Assembly: GCA_002469915.1 (NCBI GenBank)
Contig: DKOG01000281.1
Location: 1 to 10,472 of the forward strand
Reading direction: 5' to 3'
DNA length: 10,472 nt
Origin: Bacteroidetes bacterium UBA7368
GTDB taxonomy: Bacteria; Bacteroidota; Rhodothermia; Rhodothermales; UBA10348
Under the pieces are notes generated by a model. That model saw only the letters and a program-made list of their open reading frames with translations. It ran no database searches and was not told the DNA's origin. Shown here piece by piece: positions 1 to 7,600 of this stretch. Numbering within the stretch: position 1 is the stretch's first letter; each line of letters opens with the position of its first letter. A program made the translations under genes and the position numbers.

Positions 1-1174
1 TCTGCCCGGTACGCGGATCATGTACGTGCGGGCCCGATGCGTTCTGAATGTCAGAAGCAAAGTATCGGATTACAGAATACCGAGCATCTTCTGGGCTGAA
101 GTCAGGATCTTCCTCGGCTGTCGGGGCCATTTTACCCACAATTGCATTTTTGAAGCCAGCAGCTTCGAACGTGCGATTCCAGTCTTCGACACCCTGAAGC
201 AATGGTTTGCGCCATTTTTCTGGAGTGTTCTGATCCACATAATAGACAATAGGCTCAACGGGCTCTACGAGTTCGCCACGTGCATAGGCTTCAGGATCAC
301 TTGGAACGAGCTTGTAGCGTGTGACATAGCAAGTCGTTTCTGATCTATGCTGCTCACCATTGTATTCGGTGAACTGAACACTGAACAAGCCAACCCGATC
401 GTCACACAGGCGAGGCGTCATGAGTTCTTTCGGAAGTTTGACCATGGACTGGGCCATTTCTACCGTAATGCTGTTTGATGAGGCGTTCGATGGCGCTTTG
501 TTCGCTTCGTACGTCAATACGTGACGCATTTCAATATTGGTCGGAAAGCTTTTAGCAGACGTGATGTAGGTACGACCTGCATCAACACGACGAACTTGAT
601 ACTGCGAGCGCCGTCCGGACTGAAGGCCCAAAGCTGGAACGTCGGACGTAAACAAAGAAGTAGCATCAATGACCACTCCTGTAGTGTCGGCGTTCAGGGC
701 CGCAATATCGAAGGATTTGATGATGGGCTCGAGGTTCGAATTACGAACAGCATGGTAGATCGGGTCTCCCTCTTCTCCTCTGTTCTCGTAGCCGACCATT
801 TTGAGGTCAATTTTGTCACCACGACGATCCCAGCGAACAACCTGAGTATTGGCTTTTTGCCCACCATAACCAATGTTATCCGCAGTTTTGGCGATACGTG
901 TTACGAGTAAGAACTCCTCTCCCAACTCGGCATCAGGAATCTCGTAGTAATATTTTTCAGAATCGCGATAGATGTTGAACACACCCTCGTCTTTCACAAA
1001 ATCATCCTTGATGACTTCGGAAAACTTCTTAGGACCATCGTCCTTTTTTTTCGGCGAAGGTTTACTGGCTGCAGAAGCCGGTGCCTTGCTGTTGCTCGCT
1101 CCTTGAGATGCGGCACAACCTGAAAAAAGCACTGCGGCAATCAACAGGGTGGGAATAAATCGAAGGTATTTCAT
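1..1174 (-). CDS. Zinc-metalloprotease-family lipoprotein (DUF5117/DUF4953 type), 3' part cut off by window edge
   Basis: The visible 391 residues begin with a lipoprotein signal (MKYLRFIPTLLIAAVLFSGC), with lipobox LFSGC and Cys20 as the lipidation site. A low-complexity Ala/Ser/Lys linker follows (about 22-50). Residues about 65-290 resemble the DUF5117 region of Bacteroidota zinc-dependent metalloproteases (FxIYRDSEKYYYEIP, then a 'DEEFLLVTRIAKT'-like strand). From about 305 the catalytic region begins (PIVYYVDQNTPEKWRKPLLQ, then EDWNRTFEAAGFKNA), followed by the family signature around 365-391 (IRYFASDIQNASGPHVHDPRTG). The HExxH zinc site of this family would lie beyond the left edge, so catalysis is not shown here. 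The ATG at 1174 starts the signal peptide directly; its ribosome site is weak. It lies 174 bases after the DUF5103 gene on the same strand, with no convincing terminator between, so cotranscription is possible. Substrate unknown; the likely site is the periplasm or outer membrane. Confidence 0.85.
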   Translation of the reverse strand, partial: MKYLRFIPTLLIAAVLFSGCAASQGASNSKAPASAASKPSPKKKDDGPKKFSEVIKDDFVKDEGVFNIYRDSEKYYYEIPDAELGEEFLLVTRIAKTADNIGYGGQKANTQVVRWDRRGDKIDLKMVGYENRGEEGDPIYHAVRNSNLEPIIKSFDIAALNADTTGVVIDATSLFTSDVPALGLQSGRRSQYQVRRVDAGRTYITSAKSFPTNIEMRHVLTYEANKAPSNASSNSITVEMAQSMVKLPKELMTPRLCDDRVGLFSVQFTEYNGEQHRSETTCYVTRYKLVPSDPEAYARGELVEPVEPIVYYVDQNTPEKWRKPLLQGVEDWNRTFEAAGFKNAIVGKMAPTAEEDPDFSPEDARYSVIRYFASDIQNASGPHVHDPRTGQ

Positions 1175-1348
1175 CACATTTGGGATAAGTTCAACTGCTT
1201 TACTAAACGTATTCCAGTAAGGAATCGCGCCTGAAATTGCCGATCAAGGCATCAAATAGATCAAAAAGGTAGCGTCCACTTCTCCACCAAACAGCGGGCG
1301 TAAGTCTCGCTTCGGCAAAGAATAAGTGAAGATAGTAGGAAGTTGAGC

Positions 1349-2626
1349 CTATTCGACGATCGTTCCCTGAACGGCAACCAAACGATCGGTTTGCCTACGG
1401 ATATCATCGTAGTAGATAAAGGAGGTATACATACTCCGATACTGGGGTAACCCAAGACTCATAGCCCGACTAATACTAGGGTCATCTGCTATGAAAGAAT
1501 ACTCGTGGTGTCCTTGTTTGACAAGTACATCTCCTTCAAACCAGTTTTCTTCTGAGTTCCAACTCAACTCAAGATCAGGACTGTACTGCCAGTTTGAAAA
1601 ACTCCCGATCACGGCTACTCTACCCGCAACGGGACGTCCGTTTGGAGGGACAAATCTAAACCTAGTCTGAACGTATTCAGCACGGAAGTCCGGCTCGACA
1701 ACAGTTCTAACCGAACTTCGCACGACACTACGTCCATTTAGAAAAGGGGATAAACCCGAGCCGGGAAGGGTGGCCAAATCGGGAGCCATCGTTACGCTCC
1801 AAGGCACCGTGGATTGACTGGTGCGCTCGAGTGTCCCCCCTGGTCGCATGTTCGTCAAATCCAGAAAATACATGGACGCAGCCGGAGCAAAAGCATCGGA
1901 GGGATCCAAATAAAAAGCTACATCTGGAGCCACATCCAGGGCCGGACGGTCCGAACACTTCACCAACTCAATGAGGCTATTTTGTTGAAAACAAGCTGTA
2001 AAGTCGAACGAATTAGAACTAATAGATTCCGGATTGAAACGAATGAACGGCTGTACTGAAGAAGCCCTTCGACCCGGAATCATGACGTTGTCGAGTCTCA
2101 TTTCCACGGGAATAGACTGCTCAGCTACGAAAAAGGGTCGTTCAAACAGAGGCTCATCCTCCATCCCCTGTTCAGTCACGCGCAGGTAGTAATTTCCGCT
2201 CAGCTTAAAATCTATCGAGCTATTGGGAAAAGCATATTCAAAGTGCGTGTACGGAGTGACCGTCCCAAATGAAGGCTGATAATCTCGAATCTCATCCCGG
2301 TGGAATATATCCATGAACTCTCCAGGCGTGAGGTCTCGCTTCCATTCCCGGTCAGCATGGTAGAAATAAATACTGAGTGGTTGGCCCCGATCTTCCATTA
2401 AATCAAACGACAATCGCAGAGGCAATCCCCGACCTAACTGAAGAACAGGCAACGCCGTTTCACTCTCTCCAGCATGCAACTGAATGGTCTTCACTATTGA
2501 GTCGTCCACCGTCTGCAAAAAACCTTCGGGTTCCACAGGCCGAGGAGGTCGATCCACTGCTCCTTCATCAACGCCTGCACAGCTCGCGATGCCAACAACG
2601 AGTATGAGCCACAAATAGCTTTTCAT
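1349..2626 (-). CDS. DUF5103 lipoprotein, type IX secretion system plug-protein family
   Basis: 425 residues. The N-terminus is a lipoprotein signal (MKSYLWLILVVGIASC, lipobox IASC, Cys16). Residues about 38-170 match the DUF5103 N-terminal region: GRGLPLRLSFDLMED, SIYFYHADREWKRDLTPGEF, then HFEYAFPNSSIDFKLSGNYYLRV. Residues about 318-385 form the C-terminal Ig/CBM48-like part (VAVIGSFSNWQ, then NWFEGDVLVKQGHHEYSF). Two cysteines, Cys212 and Cys224, could pair. In Flavobacterium johnsoniae a DUF5103-family protein is the Plug that blocks the periplasmic end of the SprA translocon when no substrate is engaged; the same role here is inferred from family only. I chose ATG at 2626 over an in-frame TTG at 2632, because AGGGA (2636-2640) sits 9 bases from the ATG but only 3 from the TTG. 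That site overlaps the stop of the upstream DUF3078 gene, suggesting translational coupling. Confidence 0.85.
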   Translation of the reverse strand: MKSYLWLILVVGIASCAGVDEGAVDRPPRPVEPEGFLQTVDDSIVKTIQLHAGESETALPVLQLGRGLPLRLSFDLMEDRGQPLSIYFYHADREWKRDLTPGEFMDIFHRDEIRDYQPSFGTVTPYTHFEYAFPNSSIDFKLSGNYYLRVTEQGMEDEPLFERPFFVAEQSIPVEMRLDNVMIPGRRASSVQPFIRFNPESISSNSFDFTACFQQNSLIELVKCSDRPALDVAPDVAFYLDPSDAFAPAASMYFLDLTNMRPGGTLERTSQSTVPWSVTMAPDLATLPGSGLSPFLNGRSVVRSSVRTVVEPDFRAEYVQTRFRFVPPNGRPVAGRVAVIGSFSNWQYSPDLELSWNSEENWFEGDVLVKQGHHEYSFIADDPSISRAMSLGLPQYRSMYTSFIYYDDIRRQTDRLVAVQGTIVE

Positions 2627-2635
2627 GGGCAAGCG

Positions 2636-2640
2636 TCCCT
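2636..2640 (-). promoter_or_regulatory. Ribosome binding site of the DUF5103 gene, overlapping upstream stop
   Basis: AGGGA on the minus strand, 9 bases before ATG 2626. It shares two bases with the TAG stop (2639-2641) of the DUF3078 gene. It decides the start codon (ATG rather than the upstream TTG) and implies that ribosomes finishing DUF3078 can reinitiate. Confidence 0.6.
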
Positions 2641-3517
2641 AAATGAAGTGGTAAGAAATTCCGAGTGAGAATATTTCTTTCATCTGAGCCTTCGAGCTGA
2701 CGTCATCATCAAAGAGCATCACCCATTCAAAGTTGACGTTCAACCAGGCGTTCACCTTCATGTTGACCACATTCTCCCAAATCATATCTGGATGTTCGGG
2801 CTGATTAAACGCGGCAAATACCCCAAACATAGATTTCAAATTAACGTTTTTGAAGATTTCCTTATCAAAATCCGTAAAGGCCATGATACCCGCCTCATAC
2901 CGCACATTTTTGTCAGCGTCGACGTTATATAAAGACCTGAGATCCTCGATCAATACAACCGTTTGCTTACCACCAATACCAAGACGCTGACTCACCCATT
3001 CACGTGGTTGGTACGTCATACCAATAGATTGGGTGAAGGTACCCGGAGAGAGAAAGTCAGACACTTTAACCGGAGCAGCCCGACCGTCATCGAATGGGTT
3101 TTTCTTAAAATTAAAGCCTGGTGCAAACTGAGTTCTGGCTTGAAGAGCAATCGTAGGGTGGATGTGATTTAGAAACCCATCTCCTTCATAATTGAAAGTC
3201 GAGGAGAACCGGATGAGGTCTTCAGCTTTCCGGAAATCCAGCGTATCCTGCTGAACCAAACCAAAACTCAGTTTACCGGTATGTTTTTGCGTCCATCCGT
3301 TTGTAGTGCGCTCAGCTTTTCCATCTAAACCGACGGTAAAAGCCAACGTATTGATCCCCCCTTCTGCCCAGTTCTGAAAACCTGCTTGGGAACCCGATAG
3401 ATTACCGATGGCTTCTTTCACCCAGCCACCGGGAGCAGATTCCTCCTGAGCCAATGCAGGGGCAGAAAAAGCAATCAGAAATACGGAAACAAGTATGATT
3501 GAGAGAAATGGTCTCAT
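2639..3517 (-). CDS. DUF3078 family protein, probable outer-membrane beta-barrel
   Basis: 292 residues, beginning with a Sec signal peptide (MRPFLSIILVSVFLIAFSAP, cleavage predicted after ALA at about residue 23). After this comes the DUF3078 hallmark: SGSQAGFQNWAEGGINTLAF (about 41-60), then alternating polar/aromatic strands to the end. The C-terminus is SLGISYHFI, with a terminal aromatic strand typical of outer-membrane barrels. Members are common in Bacteroidota and have no assigned biochemical function. The ATG at 3517 is directly followed by the signal peptide; no strong ribosome site is visible upstream. It lies 45 bases downstream of the histone terminator hairpin, so it is either read through from the histone promoter or has its own promoter in that short gap; I cannot decide which. 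Its stop overlaps the ribosome site of the DUF5103 gene. Confidence 0.85.
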   Translation of the reverse strand: MRPFLSIILVSVFLIAFSAPALAQEESAPGGWVKEAIGNLSGSQAGFQNWAEGGINTLAFTVGLDGKAERTTNGWTQKHTGKLSFGLVQQDTLDFRKAEDLIRFSSTFNYEGDGFLNHIHPTIALQARTQFAPGFNFKKNPFDDGRAAPVKVSDFLSPGTFTQSIGMTYQPREWVSQRLGIGGKQTVVLIEDLRSLYNVDADKNVRYEAGIMAFTDFDKEIFKNVNLKSMFGVFAAFNQPEHPDMIWENVVNMKVNAWLNVNFEWVMLFDDDVSSKAQMKEIFSLGISYHFI

Positions 3518-3562
3518 GAATCGGGGGATATCTCTAAGGAAAACTGGACTAGCTATAAAATA

Positions 3563-3597
3563 GAAAAAGGCCGTGCTAGAAAAGCACGACCTTTTTC
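3563..3597 (-). terminator. Rho-independent terminator of the histone-like gene
   Basis: Stem of 15 positions (3563-3577 against 3583-3597) with 14 pairs and one C/A mismatch, and a 5-base loop. The outer part of the stem is an A-run opposed by a T-run, so it can act on either strand; on the minus strand the hairpin ends in TTTTTC and continues TATTTT. It lies 20 bases beyond the histone stop codon. Confidence 0.85.
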
Positions 3598-3616
3598 GAA
3601 AACCAAAAAAACAACG

Positions 3617-3790
3617 TTAGTCGTTTTTCATATTCTGAACTTCAACTCGAATGTCCTGGGCCATGGATTTGATTTCCTGCATAGCCTTACGAACACGCGT
3701 TCCAGCTGCTTTATTTCCTTTGTCGTAGAACTTGCTAAAATCGTCTTCCATTCCGTCAACGAAACCTTTGAGATCGGCGAATCTGCTCAT
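3617..3790 (-). CDS. Small histone H1-like (Hc1 family) protein
   Basis: 57 residues: MSRFADLKGFVDGMEDDFSK, then FYDKGNKAAGTRVRKAMQEI, ending KSMAQDIRVEVQNMKND. The FYDKGN.AAGTRVRK.MQE core is the signature of the short Hc1/histone H1-like proteins found throughout Bacteroidota, usually about 58 residues. The whole chain looks like two amphipathic helices with alternating charge; the middle is basic and both ends are mixed, so it is less basic than chlamydial Hc1. A nucleoid-associated role is inferred from the family name; DNA binding by these short forms is not well established. The ATG at 3790 follows an excellent ribosome site 7 bases upstream. A consensus-like promoter (3863-3891) and a terminator (3563-3597) bracket it, suggesting an abundant, mostly monocistronic message. 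Confidence 0.9.
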   Translation of the reverse strand: MSRFADLKGFVDGMEDDFSKFYDKGNKAAGTRVRKAMQEIKSMAQDIRVEVQNMKND

Positions 3791-3797
3791 CGAAATT

Positions 3798-3804
3798 ACT
3801 CCTT
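3798..3804 (-). promoter_or_regulatory. Strong Shine-Dalgarno of the histone-like gene
   Basis: AAGGAGT on the minus strand, 7 bases before the ATG at 3790. It is the best ribosome site in the window and fixes the start of this short gene. Confidence 0.85.
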
Positions 3805-3862
3805 AGATAGATGTGTTCTGTGATCGAGGACTTTAGGACCGGACCCCGTGTTAATCGAAAGC

Positions 3863-3891
3863 AAGCTAACATCTTTAGTTGGGGCTGTCAA
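3863..3891 (-). promoter_or_regulatory. Sigma70-type promoter of the histone-like gene
   Basis: On the minus strand, TTGACA (3886-3891) is followed after exactly 17 bases by TAGCTT (3863-3868). A T-rich run just upstream of the -35 (3892-3899) could act as an UP element. The predicted transcript would start near 3856 and carry a leader of about 66 bases. This layout is unlike the TTTG/TAnnTTTG promoters of classical Bacteroidetes. Confidence 0.7.
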
Positions 3892-4670
3892 GAAAAAAAC
3901 GGCGGTTTTACCTAAATTTAAGGCAATTATACCTTCGAAAACCCCAAAGAGCGATCGCTCAGAGTACGAATTTTAATACGCTAAAATAAATAATTTCGGG
4001 TACTTCCAAAAAGCGAAACTATTCTGTATCAGTAGATATTGGCTGCAGGCAAATTTTATTAGCCAAAAGGTCCAAATTTGGGCGACAGCCGCGTTCAATA
4101 GACGCATCTTTATTGTTGAACGGAACCAAAAAAGAGCAGAAATACCAGAACCACCGCTCCCCACAAACATCTGTAACCTTTTGCAACATAACTGCTTATA
4201 CAGCACTCGCGTATAATTGACTACACGCACTACCAATCGATACGGTGCAATTCGCCTTAGCCAAGAACACCCTTCTCGAAAACCTGCCCCACCCCTAATA
4301 ATCGTATTTCGGTGAGTGCTAATAACGCTACTATTCCGACTCAAAATCGTCGCACCCACCTTCTTTTTCTTACTCAAACAATGGTGCTTTTTAATACCAA
4401 TCGTCGGGTTAAAACACACCGAATCACGGTCTCAATACCCCAATTGTGAATTTCCGCTATTTATGCCGTTTTACCTGAACTGCATGTCATTATCAGATCA
4501 AAAAGTGACGACATATCCCTATTTCAGGACAAGATGAAATTTGCGGCCTTCAAGATATCAACAGGCATTGATTTTGGAAGCCTTGGGTGCGTTATTGCTT
4601 CACTCCTTTCGACCGATGCCCGAGCACCTGAGCGGCCCAATCCCAGCCCTCACCAGCGCACTGAACAACT
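3892..4670. other. 779-base region between histone promoter and dnaE, no supported gene
   Basis: No reading frame here has protein-like features. A 148-codon minus-strand frame (3973-4419) would start at GTG without a ribosome site, is rich in Trp and Cys, and matches no family I know. I found no tRNA, SRP, RNase P, tmRNA or riboswitch signature. Structures seen are a 12-base perfect palindrome GAGCGATCGCTC (3949-3960), an imperfect 10-bp stem with an 11-base loop (4092-4101 / 4113-4122), and a 9-bp stem closing about 100 bases (4202-4210 / 4312-4320). The dnaE promoter must lie somewhere in or near this stretch, but no convincing -35/-10 pair was found. These stems are of a size expected by chance. 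Confidence 0.5.
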
Positions 4671-7600
4671 ATGGATTTTTGCCATCTTCACTGTCACACA
4701 CAGTATTCCCTTCTTGACGGTGCGGCCCGGATAAATCGACTGGTAGATAAAGCTGCTGAACTGGAAATGCCTGCTCTGGCTATCACAGATCACGGAAATC
4801 TGTTTGGCGTACCCGAGTTTTACACGAAAACCAAGGCGGCCTTTATAAAACCCATAATCGGGTGTGAGTTTTACGTTACGGCGACAGGTATGTCGGACAA
4901 AACAGATCGACGCCGCTTCCATCAGGTTTTGCTTGCCAAAAATGAAGAGGGGTATCGGAATCTAATCCGTCTTTCTTCTCTTTCTTACACCGATGGGTAC
5001 TATTACAAGCCCAGAATTGATCTTCCTACCCTAAAAGAGCATTCTGGCGGTCTCGTGGCCACCACGTGTTGCCTTCAGGGGCACGTGCTTCGGACCATTT
5101 TGGACGAAGGTGAAGTGGAAGCCAAAAAGGTCTTCGAACAGTACCTCGACATTTTTGGCGAAGACTATTACATCGAGATTCAGGACCATAAGATTGACGA
5201 CCAGCATCGGTGTAACGTCGTCCTGATGAAATGGGCGAAGGAATACAACGTACCTCTGGTGGCTACGAACGATGTGCATTATGTCGAGCAAGAGGACTCT
5301 GCCGCTCAAGACGTGCTTCTTTGCCTTCAAACGGGAAAGGATCTCTACGATCCAAATCGAATGCGCTTCGAGAACGATCAATTCTACCTCAAGAGCGCTA
5401 GTGAAATGGAAGCTGCTCTTCGACACGCAGACGACGCGCAGGTCAAAGAAGCTCTTTCCACGACCGTATCGATAGCTGACAAGTGCAATTTTGAGCTCCC
5501 AATGGGGCAGCTCCTTATGCCTCACTATCCGATTCCAAAGCAGTTCAACGACGACATCGACGTCTATCTCAAACATCTGGTCTATCAGCGAGCGAAAGAA
5601 AAATGGGGCTCACTATCCGTTGATCAGACGGAGCGAATCGACCATGAGCTAGGTATTATTGCCCAAATGGGGTACGCAGGGTACTTCCTCATTGTGCAGG
5701 ACTTTACCACCGCCGCCCGAGACTTGGGTGTGTCCGTCGGACCAGGTCGCGGCTCAGCTGCAGGCAGCCTCGCCGCCTACTGCCTCGGTATCACCAACGT
5801 AGATCCACTCAAATACGATCTACTGTTTGAGCGATTCCTCAACCCCGAGCGTGTTTCTATGCCGGATATCGACATCGACTTTGATGATCGTGGCCGGGCA
5901 AAAGTCATCGACTATGTGGTCGAGAAGTACGGCCGAGAAAACGTCTGTCAGATAATCACATTCGGAACAATGGGTGCTCGGTCCGTGATCAGGGATGTAG
6001 CTCGAGTGCTACAAATTCCCCTCCCGGAAGCAGATCGTATAGCTAAAATGATTCCAGAGGGGCCCAAAGTATCTCTGGAAAGCGCTATCAAGAATGTACC
6101 AGAGTTTAAGAAACTGCTCAATGATTCGAATGAGCAGATTCGAAATCTTATGCACTACGCCAAAGTGCTGGAAGGATCCGCTCGGCACACCGGGGTCCAT
6201 GCAGCCGGTGTGATCATCGCTCCCGGAGAAGTGATTCAGTATGTGCCCGTTTCGATTGCGAAGGGTAAAGGAGGTGCTGATGACATTGTCACCACCCAAT
6301 ATGATGGGAAGTGGGTTGAGTCGTTTGGGCTGTTGAAAATGGACTTTTTGGGTTTAAAAACCCTTACCGTCATTAAGGATGCTCTAGACCTGATCAAACA
6401 AAATCACAACTTAGATATCGATCCCGATACTATCCCGTTGGACGATGAACGCACCTATGAACTATTTCAGCGTGGCGATACCGTTTCCATTTTTCAGTTT
6501 GAATCCAGCGGCATGAGGGAATGGCTTCGCAAGCTCAAGCCCACATCGATTGATGACCTCATTGCGATGAATGCTTTATACCGACCGGGTCCGATGGACA
6601 ATATTCCGTCCTATATCGCTCGGAAGCATGATCGGGAGGCTGTTTCCTATCAACATGATATGCTCAAGCCTATCCTGAAGCCCACCTTCGGTATTCCAGT
6701 GTATCAAGAGCAGGTCATGCAGATGGCCCAGGTCATGGGGGGCTACACGCTTGGAAGTGCCGATATCCTTCGCCGCGCGATGGGTAAAAAGAAGGAATCT
6801 GAAATGGTCAAACAGCGGGCCATTTTTGTGGATGGAGCTGCCAAAAAAGACGTTGATGCTGAGACCGCCAACGAGGTATTCGACCTCATGGCCAAGTTTG
6901 CCGGATATGGCTTTAACAAAAGCCACGCTGCTGCTTACTCAATTGTCGCCTACCAGACGGGCTATCTGAAAGCTCACTACCCCTCAGAGTTCATGGCTGC
7001 GGCAATGACCAATGAGATGGGGGATACTAAAAAGCTGGCCATCGTCCTGGAAGAAGCTCGGCACCTTGGGCTGCAACTATCACCACCCGATATCAATTCC
7101 TCCAGCGCGCGATTCGCTGTCGGGAATGGTAAAATTCTTTTTGGACTCGGGGCGATTAAAGGAGTTGGCCTAGGAGCGATCGAGGCGATCGAAAAAGAGC
7201 GCCTCGAAAACGGCCCATTTTCTTCGCTCTTTGAATTTGTCCGCCGTGTAGATCTACGATCAGTAAACAAGAAAGCAGTCGAAAGTCTAGCGAAAGCTGG
7301 AGCCATGGACAAGCTAACCGGTCACCGCGCACAGATCGCAGAAGCTGTCGATATTGCCATTCAATACGGTCAAAAATCCGCTGCGAACAAAGCGGCGGGA
7401 ATGATTTCATTATTTGGAGAATCATCGGGAGATGGAGCTGCTGGAATGGAGCCGAATCTACCCGTAGTTGAGCCATGGGCGAAGTCTAGACTACTCAAAG
7501 AAGAGCGCGATTCGGTTGGCTTTTACGTCTCAGGGCATCCTTTAGAAGCCTTTCTGGCAGAATCAAGAGCATTTGCTTCAGCTCAAATATCGGATGCCGC

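Noticed and set aside
1200..1264. TTACT/AGTAA inverted repeat (1200-1220) and three ATCAA copies (1243-1264) between the DUF5103 and metalloprotease genes
   Set aside because: Arms of five bases and five-base repeats are too short to distinguish from chance; no promoter hexamers are properly spaced around them.
2627..2632. TTG at 2632 as start of the DUF5103 gene
   Set aside because: Only 3 bases from the AGGGA site, whereas ATG at 2626 is 9 bases away and directly starts the lipoprotein signal.
3949..3960. GAGCGATCGCTC palindrome as a terminator or HIP1-like repeat
   Set aside because: It has no loop and no T-run, and occurs only once as far as I can see; the HIP1 repeat is a cyanobacterial feature.
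4092..4320. Possible structured RNA (two stems) in the dnaE upstream gap
   Set aside because: Stems of 9-10 pairs with G-U wobbles are expected by chance in about 700 bases; no promoter, terminator or known RNA motif accompanies them, so it is not called as an ncRNA.
3973..4419. 148-codon minus-strand reading frame in the dnaE upstream gap
   Set aside because: Starts at GTG without a ribosome site, has an erratic composition (many Trp, Cys, Lys runs) and no recognisable domain; likely a chance frame in noncoding DNA.
4534..4734. 66-codon plus-strand frame overlapping the dnaE start
   Set aside because: Overlaps the certain start of dnaE in another frame, has no ribosome site and no protein-like pattern.
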